Shown: positions 45,493 to 57,071 of the stretch, piece after piece | Layout: every line of letters starts with the position of its first letter | Position numbering within the stretch: position 1 is the first letter of the stretch | The notes under the pieces: model-generated | Told to the model about the DNA's origin: nothing | Seen by the model: only the letters and a program-made list of their open reading frames with translations | The model's database searches: none | Program-made: the position numbers and the translations under genes | Assembly: GCA_965153355.1 (NCBI GenBank) | Contig: OZ231128.1 | Span: forward strand, 44,082,001-44,146,000 | Length of the DNA: 64,000 nt | Direction: 5' to 3' | From: Flaccisagitta enflata | Lineage: Eukaryota > Chaetognatha > Sagittoidea > Aphragmophora

Positions 45493-45522
45493 AGAGAGAG
45501 ATAGAGAGAGAGAGAGAGAGAA
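45438..45522. repeat. (GA)n microsatellite
   Basis: GA run with a TGGGAGAGAGAGATAG interruption, directly after the foldback element. Confidence 0.95.
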
Positions 45523-45618
45523 ACAATGGTGCAGTGGGAGGTAAAATTAGGAATTTTATGGTAAAAGCAGGCCTGTATATTCTTGAGTTTTTGTCTGCCT
45601 TGTTCAAGCATGCACGCG

Positions 45619-45653
45619 CATGTGTGTGTATGTGTGTGTGTATGTGTGGGGGG

Positions 45654-45738
<85 letters not shown>
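45619..45738. repeat. (GT)n microsatellite
   Basis: GT run with TATGTG and GGGGGATG variants at its start. Confidence 0.95.
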
Positions 45739-45740
<2 letters not shown>

Positions 45741-45923
45741 GCTCCTAATGTAGACTGCTCGTCAATGCAGACACTCACGTCAGCTAGCGAGCTATTTGCA
45801 TTTTAACTTGTGTGCCACATGGATGTCCGCAGATCAGTTGGGTCCACACGTCACCTTGGCCTGTTGGTTTTGACTTGGTGCCACATGCATGACCGCAGCT
45901 CCAGTTGGTCGGAGACCGACCTG

Positions 45924-46043
<120 letters not shown>

Positions 46044-46395
46044 GCGCTTGGAGAAGACTTTATTCCAGTTATGGCGGTCTTGATAAAATGAGAGGAAGGG
46101 AGGAAAAAGAAAAGGAAAAGAAGAGAAGGGAGGAAAAAAAATCGCGCTTACGACCATTTCTTATCCAAGCACAGCGGATTCATCAACATTAGCTAATAGC
46201 GGGGATAATTAGCTAAAATATAACGTTGTTGTTTTCTTGAACAGATAGCAAGGAAACTTGAGCATGTTATAAGGAAGGGGCCATTATAACTTCCGCTGCG
46301 CGGCACCTTACAACGGTAGTCATCTGCCTGGCGTCATATATGACGGCTCCTGCATACGGCATACGGCTCCTGTCCTAGTGACCTTCTCCAGCGCT

Positions 46396-46447
46396 GCTCC
46401 TGCCCACCCGCACGCGACTAGGGTAGCCGTATTATCCGGCCTTGTTT
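46396..46447 (-). repeat. H-family 5' end, class 1, solo
   Basis: GCTCCTGCCCACCCGCACGC then GACTAGGGTAGCCG and ATCCGGCCTTGTTT, the 5' end on the minus strand. No 3' hairpin is visible to its left. A further fragment with CCACCAGCACGCGACT is at 46545-46560. Confidence 0.6.
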
Positions 46448-47422
<975 letters not shown>

Positions 47423-47427
47423 ACTAA

Positions 47428-47562
47428 TAGGCCTCTACTACAAATCGTGGACGGGTCGGCAGGGGCAGTATGGCGAAAAAAAATGCTCAAATTTCGAAAA
47501 AGTTACGATGGACCGACTGACAGACGGACGGACAGACACAGCGTGGTATAGAGTCGCGTAGA
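47428..47562 (+). repeat. H-family element, truncated
   Basis: AATCGTGGACGGGTCGGCAG then GGGCAGTATGGCG, a GACGGACAGAC run, and TATAGAGTCGCGTAG broken off before the right hairpin arm. Confidence 0.6.
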
Positions 47563-47911
47563 ATTACCAAAATCGACTTGCAATGCTTCACATACAGAAC
47601 CAACTGCTTTGAAAGACACAAAGCTGAGTAAGTAAGCATATATACTGGTAAGGTTTGTTCTATATTGGGAAAAGGATGGAGAGTATGGTACCGCGGGGAG
47701 AGATATAACCGGCAGAGATGACCACGAAGGGGGACATCTCTCCATGCTAGATAAGGCAGACAAATGAAGCATGCGCGATTGAGTGAGACGACAATATTGC
47801 GTTTGCCGGGGAAGACCATGTCATTTGCGCCTGCTCAGACTGCGGGAGCAACACAAGGATGGGGATTGAAGGGATAACGCCGAGAGAAGATGATTATATA
47901 AAGGAGGTGAA
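47563..47911. other. Unassigned
   Basis: No gene or repeat identified. Confidence 0.35.
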
Positions 47912-48330
47912 CATGAAGAAGAAGAAAAGAAGAAGAAGAAGAAGAAGAAGAAGAAGAAGAAGAAGAAGAAGAAGAAGAAAAGAAGAAGAAGAAGAAGAAG
48001 AAGAAGAAGAAGAAGAAGAAGAAAAAGAAAAAAGAAAAAAGAAGAAGAAGAAGAAGAAGAAGAAGAAGAAGAAGAAGAAGAAGAAGAAGAAGAAAAGAAA
48101 AAGAAGAAAAAAAAGAAGAAAAGAAAAAGAAGAAGAAGAAGAAGAAGAAGTAGAAGTAGGAGGAAAAAAGAAAAAAATAAGATATGGGATGGGATATAAA
48201 AAAATGGATGACAAAGAAAAAGATATTCATGTAAAAAGGATAAAAAAAAAGAAAAGAAAACTGAAAAGAAAAAAGAAGAGAAAAAAGAAGAGAAAAAGAG
48301 GAAGAAGGAAAAAGAAAAAAGAAAAAGGAG
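47912..48330. repeat. (GAA)n and A/G-rich tract
   Basis: About 240 bp of GAA array followed by GAAAA-rich sequence. The long Ser/Phe/Leu frames on the minus strand and Lys/Glu frames on the plus strand come from this polypurine tract. Confidence 0.9.
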
Positions 48331-48637
48331 TAAAATAGTAACGAGTATGAAAAAAGACAAGAAGAAGGAAAAGGAGAAAAGGGGAGATTGGGAAAAAGAA
48401 TTACGAGGGGAAAAAGAAAGACAGAAATTCCGAAGAAAGCGGAAAGGATGAGCGAGAAAAAGAAGGCATATATGATATGGGAAACGGAACACGTTGCTTT
48501 GACATTCATTCTTAATGTTAAAAGAGAAGTGAGGAAAACGAAGAATCAACATCACATGAGGATCGTGTTTGCTCGTCGCCTCGTCACAGAGTAACCGCAA
48601 ACAACAAGGCACGAAGGACTTGGGTGTCAAAATGTTG

Positions 48638-49375
48638 CATTGGGGTGTTTCAAATCGATTTTTTTTTCAACGGATTCAGTCGCTTGTTTGTCAGAATATG
48701 TCACTGGTGATACAATTCACTGGTGTGGTGGAAATTTTGGCATAGCTTTTGCCGTTTTAGTACACGGCCAAAAAATAGGGTCTAGCCAGCACAGTCAAAA
48801 AAAATATTTTTCCAAAATACCCAAAAAAGTTTCTCTATAGCCTTAGGGGACAGGATCAAGTGTCAAAAGTTGACTGAAAATAGCCAATTTGGAGATATTG
48901 TCATTTTAGCACTTTTTCAAATGGTTTAGAAGGCATTAGGACCTCGAATAATTTATTTTTGCTACTAAATTTACTTGATTCCCACCCAAAATTTTATTGC
49001 GGATCTGATTCCGGCAAAATTTTTTTTGAAAAATGACCCTTAGACCCCTAAATTGAAAATTTTGGGTGTTTTTTGAGGTTTAGGACCTCAAAAACATCAA
49101 AATTTTTGCCAAATTTGAACTGGCCCGAGGTAATTTGGCCTTACAAGTCCAGATCTGGCAAAATTTTTTTTGAAAAATGACTCAAAACCGCCCAAAATAG
49201 CCATTTTAAGCTTTTTTGAGCGTTTTTTGAGGATTAAAGACAAAAATTCACAAAAAAATCTGTTAAATTCATCTACTTACATGTAATTTTTTTTTTGCGG
49301 ATCAGAATCTGTCAAAAAAAATTTGAATAAAATATCATCAAATCCTGAAAATTGGCGTTTTTTAGGTATTTTTGG
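48638..49375 (+). repeat. 738-bp dispersed repeat, copy 1
   Basis: CATTGGGGTGTTTCAAATCG to TTTTTTAGGTATTTTTG, present as an inverted, highly similar copy at 57072-57812. Both copies keep a ~66-residue frame starting MGCFKSIFFSTDSVACLSEY. No boundary signature or known family is evident. Confidence 0.8.
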
Positions 49376-49549
49376 GGTTTTTATGCTCAAAAATACGTAA
49401 ACACAGCCAGAAATTGATTGTAAAGCACGAAAAAGAAAATTGAGCCATGAATATGATCGAATCCACACCTGGTGTTTTTGAGAATGCACAGGTCGATATA
49501 TATCCGCTTGTGCCTGTCAAAATAGGGCAGTATACACACATCTCTCTTC

Positions 49550-49716
49550 CCCTCCTCCTCCTCCCCCTCCCCCCCCCCCCGTCGTGGACTCAATAGCAGA
49601 GAAACGCTCACAATTTGTTTTGGTTACCGATGGACAGATAGACCGATGGACCAGCATCAACAGACAGACCAACGGACCAACAACAAGTTCCAGAGTTGCT
49701 TGTCTTGCCAATTTTG

Positions 49717-49730
<14 letters not shown>
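49550..49730 (+). repeat. C-rich tract and H-like fragment
   Basis: CCTCCTCCTCCCCC tract (49551-49579), then GTCGTGGACTC, a GACAGATAGACC run and AGAGTTGCTTGTC: pieces of an H element lacking both clean ends. Confidence 0.45.
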
Positions 49731-49792
<62 letters not shown>

Positions 49793-49796
49793 GAGA
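49720..49796. repeat. (GA)n microsatellite
   Basis: GA run with a GATAGAGAG interruption near the right end. Confidence 0.95.
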
Positions 49797-50069
49797 TCAG
49801 GCAGATAGACTGAGTATATGAAAGAAACAGTCACTGAGCGTTATCAGATGACGCATCATGACGGAGAACCAGGCAAACGGCATCAATATTTCTTATAAGC
49901 TACGTATATGTATTGACCCGCTCACGGCTCACCTCATCATTTATGTAACTGCAAAGAAATTGTCAAGGAGAACAGTCATCTCTATTGAGTAGATCAATTG
50001 ACCCAAGATAAAAAAAACGAGACAGTTTAACACAACTGCATGCATATACTGATAACTTAATTAGAACTA

Positions 50070-50501
50070 CACTTTTTTTTTATTATAAGAGACCAGTTTT
50101 TAAGAGACATGAGCCTGAAATTTGCCAAAATTTTAAGAACAAAATAAGAAACAGCCCAGGCTGAGATTTAGTTTTGGCTATTTTCAAAAGAACTTTTTTT
50201 TTAGTTTCTTATTTAAAACATGAATTGTTTTCAAATTCTTGAGAAATATAGGTTTTTTATCATCAAAAATAACTTCTTTTCCTAATTTGCCTATGAAATC
50301 AGGCATTATTTAAAAAAACATGATGATTATCAAGTTTAAGATACAATTGTTATAAATAAGGTATTCTTATACGATTTGTATATTTGTAAACATCGAAGAA
50401 ATTAAGAACGCTTTAAGAGAATTTCAGGCTGAAAATGGCTGAAAAATTAAGAACACCCAGGCTGATTTAAAAAAAGTTGTCTCTTATAAAAAAAAAAAGT
50501 G
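50070..50501. mobile_element. TA-flanked MITE, 432 bp, copy 1
   Basis: Left CACTTTTTTTTTATTATAAG then AGAC; right end in reverse complement CACTTTTTTTTTTTATAAGA then GAC. TA on both sides (50068-50069, 50502-50503). Internal AGGCTGA words occur near both ends. Confidence 0.8.
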
Positions 50502-50653
50502 TAGTAAATGTAGGTGTCAGTCTTAATGATCAACGGGCAATTTAACTGACAGACACGCTATTATTGAGAAAAGCAAATTGATGATTAAATGAAAGAATTG
50601 AATACGTTTAGACGCAAACGATTTGTTAAAAAAATTCATTTAAAAAAGAAATA

Positions 50654-51230
50654 CACCTTTTTTTTATAAGAGACCAGTTTATAAGAGACATGAGCCTGAG
50701 ATTTGCCAAAATTTTAAGAACAAAATGAAAGAATGCCCAGGCTGAGATCTAGTTTTGGCCTTTTTCAAAAGAACTTTTTTTTTTAGTTTCTCCTCAAAAA
50801 AATGAATACTATTCAAATTTTTCACAAATATAGGATTTTTACGTACCTAAAAAAAACCCTTTTTTAGTTTGCCTATGAAATCAGGCATTATATAAAAAAA
50901 CATGATAATGATAAAGTTTCAGATACAATTGTTATAAATAAGGTATTTTTAAACGATTTAAATATTTATACATATCGAAGAAATTAAAAACACTTTAAGA
51001 GAATTTCAGGCTGACAACGGCCAAAAATTTAAGAACACCCAGGCTGATTTCAAAAAAGTTGTCTCTTATGTATAAACAAGGCCGGATACACGGCAATCTA
51101 GTCGCGGACGGTTGGGCAGGAGCAGTAATGCGAAAACCGCTTGGAATTAAAAAATGTGACGGACCGACATACCGACCGACCGACCGACACGGCAAGATGT
51201 AGAGTCGCGTGTCCGCGACTAAAAAAAGTG
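50654..51230. mobile_element. TA-flanked MITE, copy 2, split by an H element
   Basis: CACCTTTTTTTTATAAGAGA at the left, and GTTGTCTCTTATGTAT then AAAAAAAGTG around the H insertion at the right. TA at 50652-50653 and 51231-51232. Aligns with copy 1 along its length. Confidence 0.8.
51075..51224 (+). mobile_element. H-family element, class 2, inserted in a MITE end
   Basis: AACAAGGCCGGATACACGGC to GTCGCGTGTCCGCGACTAAA. 5' AGTCGCGGAC (51100-51109) and 3' GTCCGCGACT (51211-51220) match 10/10. Class 2 body: TGCGAAAACCGCTTGGAATT and ACGGCAAGATGTAGAG. The MITE poly-A terminus resumes after it. Confidence 0.88.
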
Positions 51231-51358
51231 TATACTAACTGGGAATTGAAGGCAGGGAAAAACAAATGGACAGGAAAAGTGACTAGTTGAGTCGAATAGC
51301 ACGTAAAAAAAATATTGTTGCCGACAATGATCACGTAGAATTCCATCCCGTAACTGAG

Positions 51359-51469
<111 letters not shown>

Positions 51470-51495
51470 CTGATTCCGCGACCAACTTGAGCTTT

Positions 51496-51637
51496 AACAA
51501 GGCACGGCACGGCACGGCAATCCAGTCGCGGACAGTTGGGCAGGAGCAGCACTGCGAAAACCGCTTGGAATTCAGAAATGTGACGGACGGACGGACCGAC
51601 ACGGTAAGGTGTAGAGTCGCGTGTCCGCGACTAAAAA
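51496..51637 (+). mobile_element. H-family element, class 2
   Basis: AACAAGGCACGGCACGGCAC (terminal stem altered by a CGGCA repeat) to GTCGCGTGTCCGCGACT then AAAAA. 5' AGTCGCGGAC (51524-51533) and 3' GTCCGCGACT (51623-51632) match 10/10. The short tetranucleotide run is GACGGACGGACGGACC. Confidence 0.88.
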
Positions 51638-51639
51638 CA

Positions 51640-51863
51640 TTGAAATCACTAAGTCTAGAGTTACGATGCAGTTTGTGTGGACGCCGTCAAAAAATCTGGT
51701 CTCTGTTAAAGAAGAGACGAAATACCAACTGGCTTTTGACGGACATACTGCAAGAATGACGTTAAAGTCAAGACCAAGATCACCCAAGCGGGCAACGCCG
51801 GAAAAATTCAAACTCGATGCACGTCATGTCAAGTCGGCAAATCAAGAAACCGTAAAAGCTTAA
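51640..51863 (+). CDS. Possible Ig-like domain fragment
   Basis: An open frame of ~74 residues between an H element and a Y element. It contains VTMQFVWTPSKN and KYQLAFDGHTARMTLK, then a basic tail ending before TAA. The FDGHTARMTL part resembles the E-F strand region of I-set immunoglobulin domains, and codon use looks less repetitive than the flanks. There is no start codon or clear splice site, so it could be a terminal exon, a pseudogene or chance. The similarity is judged by eye only. Confidence 0.3.
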
Positions 51864-51864
51864 C

Positions 51865-53100
51865 AGGTCGCCCAAGGGCAATATATGGTCAGCGATACCC
51901 GTTGCCCTACTTTGAGTGATTGTGGATTGGAGTGAGGAGAAGCAGGGCAGCGGCCCCCAAAGGGGACAAAGTCCTGTAGAACACAGGGGGACTTTTGTTC
52001 GTCCTGCCAGAAGTGGATGAGATTCTATAGAGAGCTGACTGACGGCCTTCAAGAGCCTAAACTGAGGTCTAAGCAGGCTGAAGTAAGGCCTGAGAATGTC
52101 AATTGGCAGCTTGACTTGAGGCTTGAGAGCAAACAGGTCGCCCAAGGGCAATATGTGGTCAGCGATACCTGTTGCCCTGCTTTGAATGATTGTGAATTGG
52201 AGTGAGAGGAAGCAGGGCAGCGGCCCCAAAGGGGACAAAGTCCTGTAGGACACAGGGGGTTTTTTGTTTGTCCTGCCTGAAGAAGTGGATAAGATGTTAC
52301 AGAGGGCTGACTGAAGGCCTTCAAGAGCCTAAACTGAGGTCTCAGAGGGCTGATATAAGGCCTGAGAATGCCAATTGAAAGCTTGAGAGGCCTGACTTGA
52401 GGCTTGAGAGAGCTAGATTAGGGCTTGAAAGGTCAGAGGACTGATTTGAATTTGAATTTGAACTGAGAGCAATAGACTGAGGCTTAGATGGCTGATTGGA
52501 GGCCTGAGAGGCCTAGTTTGAGGCCTGAGAGGCCAGGTTTGAGGCCTGCGAATTAAGATTTGAGGCCTGAGAGGCCTGATTTAAGGCTTGAGAGGCCAGG
52601 TTTGAGGCCTGAGAGGCCGGATTTGAGGCCTGAGAGGCCAGATTTGAGGCCTGAGAGGCCAGCTTTGATGCCTGAGAGGCCTAATAGGGGGGGACGAACA
52701 AACGAACAAACGGACGAATGAACAAAAGTCCCCCTGTGTTCTACAGGACTTCGTGCCCTTCGGGGCCGCTGCCCAAAAATTGAGGCCTGAGAGACCTAAT
52801 TTGAGGTCTGAAAGGCCAGGTTTGAGGCCTGAGAGGTTGGATTTGAGGCCTGAGATGCTGGATTTGAGCCCTGAGAGGCTAGATTTGAGACCTGAGAGGC
52901 TGGATTAAGGCCTGAGATGCCATATTTGAGGCCTGAGATGCCATATTTGAGGCCTGAGATGCCATATTTGATGCCTGAGAGGCCAGATATGAGGCTTGAG
53001 GGGCTTGATGAGGGGGGGATAAACAAACAAACAAACGAACGACAAATGAAAGTCCTCCTGTGTTCTACAGGACTTCGTCCCCTTCGGGGCCGCTGCCCAA
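51865..53100. mobile_element. Y-family array with long GAGGCCTGAGAG minisatellite
   Basis: Two left-type blocks (GGTCAGCGATACCCGTTGCC at 51890; variant at 52158) each lead to GCAGGGCAGCGGCCCC and ACAAAGTCCTGTAGRACACA. Two right-type blocks (CTACAGGACTTCG then GGGGCCGCTGCCCAAAAA) are near 52742-52776 and 53068-53102. Between them is a 20-bp GATTTGAGGCCTGAGAGGCC array. The structure is two nested or tandem Y copies. Two plus-strand ~62-91-residue frames are not credible. Confidence 0.7.
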
Positions 53101-53135
53101 AAAGGGGAATTCTGAAACTCTGGCTGGGAATTTAG

Positions 53136-53479
53136 ATGGCGGACGATGATGAATGTAGATTCCTTCACAATGAGGAAGACACGTCTTTCGATTGCGCGGT
53201 GGACGGAGAACGCCGAAGACCAATCAACGATGTCGATGACGATGTTGGACAATCGCTTCTCCCGCGGCCGCAATGTCGAGATCATGGTGTTGACAAAAAT
53301 GAAGATGAGGAAATAAGAGGAAGATGACGATTATTCCCGGCTGTCGTTGGCCAACATCGATGAAGTGGAAGAGCCTCCGCCTCTCCCTGCTGAAAAGCAT
53401 TTCGTCGTCAAGGACTGCCAAATCACATTTACCGGAATATCCGGCGTTATTGAATCCAAAGATATATTCGTCGATTATG
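53136..53479 (+). CDS. Candidate gene 2, exon 1 (acidic N-terminus, frameshifted)
   Basis: Starting at ATG 53136 the frame reads MADDDECRFLHNEEDTSFDC and remains open, acidic and non-repetitive to 53327. It is then disrupted, and the next register continues an acidic run (EEDDDYSRLSL) from about 53321. That part goes on with ANIDEVEEPPPLPAEKHF and VVKDCQITFTGISGV to VDY at the donor TATG/GTAGGG. A single frameshift near 53310-53325 would join the two. The base composition differs from the flanking repeats. I do not recognise the protein. It may be a live gene with an assembly error or a recent pseudogene. Confidence 0.45.
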
Positions 53480-53576
53480 GTAGGGTTATAAAACTCTGGC
53501 CAATTGCCTCATTTGAACTTTTGTTAGTTTTCGGAAAATAACAAATGCCCTGTATCTTCCAAATACTTCTACAAAA

Positions 53577-53974
53577 GAAAGTGAAATACAAGAACTTAAC
53601 CTCCCGAAAACTGTAGCACCCCCCCCCTACAGTCTCAACCGGGAAATGAAAAAAGACATATAAGGTAGAGAATAGAAGCTTATGTCCATATATTGCATAC
53701 AATTAGCCTCATCAGAGCAATTTTTGAATTTCATTCCCCGTGAAGAATTAAAGCAAAAAAAAAAAAAAAAAAAAAAACAATAGAAAAATCGTATTTTTAG
53801 TATTATTCAAAAATGTTAATTTTGACTAATTTTTAAACTGTAACTTTTTACTTGGGTTGAAATATTGATGTGAGCTTCCATACTTTATCTTATATACCTT
53901 TCTTCATTCAGCGGTTGCGGCTGTAGGGGGGTGCCACAGATTTTGGGGGGTTAACTTCTTGTATTTCACTTTCG
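53577..53974. mobile_element. Palindromic MITE, intact copy, 398 bp
   Basis: GAAAGTGAAATACAAGAACT at the left and its near complement AGTTAACTTCTTG...TTTCACTTTC at the right, then CCCCCCTACAG and its inverse further in. An internal poly-A tract is at 53757-53777. It lies in the putative intron of gene 2. Confidence 0.8.
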
Positions 53975-53989
53975 TCTGTATGACGAAGA

Positions 53990-54068
53990 GATGTATCTAA
54001 AACTCGTCAAACCAGACACGATTATCATTCACCATATTGAACTCGAGACTCGCATGGTCAGACGCTGA
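53990..54068 (+). CDS. Candidate gene 2, last exon
   Basis: An acceptor after TATTTCACTTTCGTCTGTAT-GACGAAG gives an exon starting AG/ATG, which is in phase with the donor at 53479. It encodes MYLKLVKPDTIIIHHIELET then RMVRR and a TGA. Supporting evidence is the phase match and the non-repetitive codons. The acceptor straddles the MITE edge, so the splice site may have been shifted by that insertion. Confidence 0.35.
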
Positions 54069-54305
54069 AAAAATCTCAAGAAAATTCGTTTAAGAATGAT
54101 TTCGTGGTTAATTTTACGGAAAGTGTATGGAGAATTAAGTTAAATGCAGTATCAGGGACCTGCTCTGTAAAAAAATGAACCAGTGCAAAAAACCGCATCC
54201 AAATCGGTTGACGCATAAATTTATCAAGGTTGTAGTCGTAATTCTGCAGTGCGGAATTACGTTTGTATGAATACGTGTGAGTGGAAATTGATTTCTTCCC
54301 GCATC

Positions 54306-54494
54306 TTTTTAGTCGCGTGCACGCGACTCTATGACCCACTCTGTCCGTCTGTCGGTCTGTCGGTCTGTCGGTCTGTCGGTCTGTCGGTCACACTTAGCTT
54401 TTTTAGCCGATTTTAGTCGATTGGTCACGCTTAGCTTTTTTCGCCGCTCCTGCCCACCCGCACGCGACTTTGGCTCGTGTATACGGCCTTGTTT
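54306..54494 (-). mobile_element. H-family element, class 1
   Basis: TTTTTAGTCGCGTGCACGCG at the hairpin end; GCACGCGACTTTGGCTCGTG then TATACGGCCTTGTTT at the other. Partner segments 54311-54320 and 54460-54469 match 10/10. Confidence 0.85.
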
Positions 54495-54599
54495 TTGATA
54501 ATAACAATTGAAGTATATGCTTCAGCATATCATTCGAATCTTATGATTCCTATTTTCATGGAGAATTCGAATATGATAATGAATGATATTTTCTCTAAA

Positions 54600-55590
54600 A
54601 GCTGTGGCAATTGTGCCCACAGACACAAAAAATGCGTCCACAAAAAATAAAATCGCAACCACAAACACGAAAATCCTGACCACAAACACGAAAATTGTGT
54701 CCATGAACTCGATAATCTCGACCACAGACTTGATAATTGCGACCACAGACTTGATAATGGCGACCACTTATTCAATAATCGCAACCACAGGCTCAATTAA
54801 TGCGACCACAGGCTCAATTAATGCGACCACAGGCTCGATTAACGCAACCACAGACTCGATTAACGTAACCACAGACTCTACAATGATGACCGCAGTCTTG
54901 TAAACCACAACCAGAGACTAGATAATTGTGCCACAGATGCAGACCAGTTGTAAATTGCGACCAAAGACTTGATAACCACAACCTGACTTGATAATTGCGA
55001 CCACAGACTCCAATCGCAACCACAGGCTTGATTAATGCAACCACAGGCTCGGTAATTGCAATCACAGACTCAATAAACGCGACCATAGGCCCGGCTAACG
55101 TGAGCACAGACTATCAATGCATAAAATGCAACCATAGATTCAAAAATGGGGATCACAGACTCGAAAATCCCGACCACAGTCTCAAAAATCGCGACCAAAA
55201 TATGTAAAAAACGACCACAGACCCAAAAATATCAACCACAGACTCGACAATCGTCACCACAGACACTTTAATTGCGACCAAAGACTTGAAAATACAACCA
55301 GATTCGCAAATTGCTTCTATAGACTTAAAGATCACGACCACAGATTCGAAAATCGCCACCATGGACTCGAAAACTGGGACCACAGATTAGAAATTCTCGA
55401 AGTTCATGACCACAGACTCGAAACACAAGTAAACAGACTCAAAATTCAAGACCACAGACTTGGAAATTGCAACCACAGACTTGAACGTGAAATAGCGACC
55501 ACCAACTCAAAATTGTGACCACAAATTCGGAATTGTTACCACACTAGACAATCACGACTCCAGACTTGACAACTGCGACTTCAGACTCAA
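54600..55590. repeat. ~1-kb minisatellite, unit ~GACCACAGACTYGATAATYGC
   Basis: About 40 diverged units of 20-23 bp. Where the period is exactly 21 bp (54640-54890), the plus frame reads a heptapeptide repeat such as ATTGSIN. Elsewhere units drift and stops appear, so I treat it as a satellite-type array, not a gene. Confidence 0.9.
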
Positions 55591-55598
55591 GAACTGTT

Positions 55599-55602
55599 AT
55601 GG

Positions 55603-55637
<35 letters not shown>

Positions 55638-55714
55638 ATTGTTGTTGTTGTTTTTGTTAATGTTGTCGTTGTTTTTGTTCATGTAGTTATCATTGTTGTA
55701 ATTGTTATCATTCA

Positions 55715-55768
<54 letters not shown>

Positions 55769-55805
55769 GGTCGTCGTTGTTGTTTGTTGTTGTTGTGGTC
55801 GTCGT
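55599..55805. repeat. (GTT)n array with variants
   Basis: GTT/GTC/ATT trinucleotide array. Poly-Val and poly-Asn frames are spurious. Confidence 0.95.
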
Positions 55806-56189
55806 TCTTGTTATCACTTTAATTGTTGTTGATGTTGTAAGTGATGTTGTTGTCGAAGTTAGCGTCCATTTGTCTCGCCATTGCCAACGGAACCGTAACG
55901 TGAAGGAAAGAGGTGGGGAGTACGTTTGATAAGGTGTGGTTGACTTGACATATAACCAATTCTAGGCTAACCTCTGAGTCGATCGTACCCGCACAGAGAG
56001 AGAGAGAGAGAGAGAGAAAGAAGGACCTGGTGTAACTCAGATTTCACATTTTTTTTTAATTGGCGATTTGCGGACCTATTTCGAGACCTTAACTTTTAGC
56101 TTCTTCATCCACTCAAACACACTCGCGCACACACTCGCGTACACACTAATGCAAGCACACAAACACGAACACACACACAAACACATACA

Positions 56190-56201
56190 CGCACGCACAC
56201 G

Positions 56202-56284
<83 letters not shown>

Positions 56285-56297
56285 ACACACACACACA
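56190..56297. repeat. (AC)n microsatellite
   Basis: AC run preceded by degenerate ACACGC units from about 56115. Confidence 0.95.
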
Positions 56298-56340
56298 AAC
56301 TCGCGCAGACTCCAAATCGAATTCGGAACAAGCCAGGATT

Positions 56341-56566
56341 TTTTTTTAAATCGCGTGCACGCGACTTTTCAACCTGCTTTGTCCGTCCGTCCGTCCATCC
56401 GTCCGTCCGTCGGTTGGTCAATCGGTTTGTTGGTCAGTGGGTCATGTTTTACTTTTTTCATGATTTTATTTCTTTGACCCCACTGCTCCTGCCCTAATGG
56501 TTTAGTGACCTCAATTATGGCCCCTGCCCACCCGCACGCGACTTCGGTAGCCGCGTATCCGGCTTT
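56341..56566 (-). mobile_element. H-family element, class 1
   Basis: AATCGCGTGCACGCGACTTT at the hairpin end (arm 56349-56358) and GCACGCGACTTCGGTAGCCG at the other (56534-56543): 9/10 match. Class 1 body: CATGATTTTATTTCTTTGAC and AGTGACCTCAATTATGGCCC. Confidence 0.85.
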
Positions 56567-56599
56567 TTTTTTCAATTTTGCCAATTTGATTGGTGAAGA

Positions 56600-56631
56600 A
56601 GTCTGTCTGTCTCTGTCTCTCTGTCTGTTTC

Positions 56632-56700
<69 letters not shown>
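56600..56700. repeat. (CTGT)n-(CT)n microsatellite
   Basis: Compound array with the same motif order as at 27004 and 43197. Confidence 0.95.
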
Positions 56701-56701
<1 letters not shown>

Positions 56702-56817
56702 CAGCCGCCTTTTCCGTCGAATCATTTCGAGCATTTTCCTAGTGTATGCATCTTTTGTAAGCCATTATCTGACTTTCCGCCAATTTGTCTTTCTCTCGGA
56801 CTTTCGATGTTTTTGAC

Positions 56818-56854
56818 TGTGTGTGTGTGTGTGTGTGTGTGTGTTTGTGTGTTT

Positions 56855-56909
<55 letters not shown>

Positions 56910-56965
56910 TCTGTCTGTCTGTTGTTCTGTCTATCTGTCTGTCTGTCTGTCTGTCTGTGCCCGAT
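56818..56965. repeat. (GT)n then (CTGT)n
   Basis: GT run to 56906 followed by CTGT units to about 56960. Confidence 0.95.
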
Positions 56966-57071
56966 GCATTTGTTCTGTTTTTTTTTTCCATAGTGATGTT
57001 TGGTTTGCCAATAATTTACGATTAACCAACACGATTAGTGTTTTGAAAGGATTTTGGTCCAAAATCCCCTT

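Noticed and set aside
47821-48630. A 269-residue minus-strand Ser/Phe/Leu frame
   Set aside because: It is the complement of a GAA/GAAAA polypurine tract. It looks like a membrane protein only because TTC and TTT codons give hydrophobic residues.
54600-55590. Regular repeats with spacers that could suggest a CRISPR array
   Set aside because: Units drift in length and sequence, there are no unique spacers of constant size, and there are no cas genes. It is a eukaryotic minisatellite.
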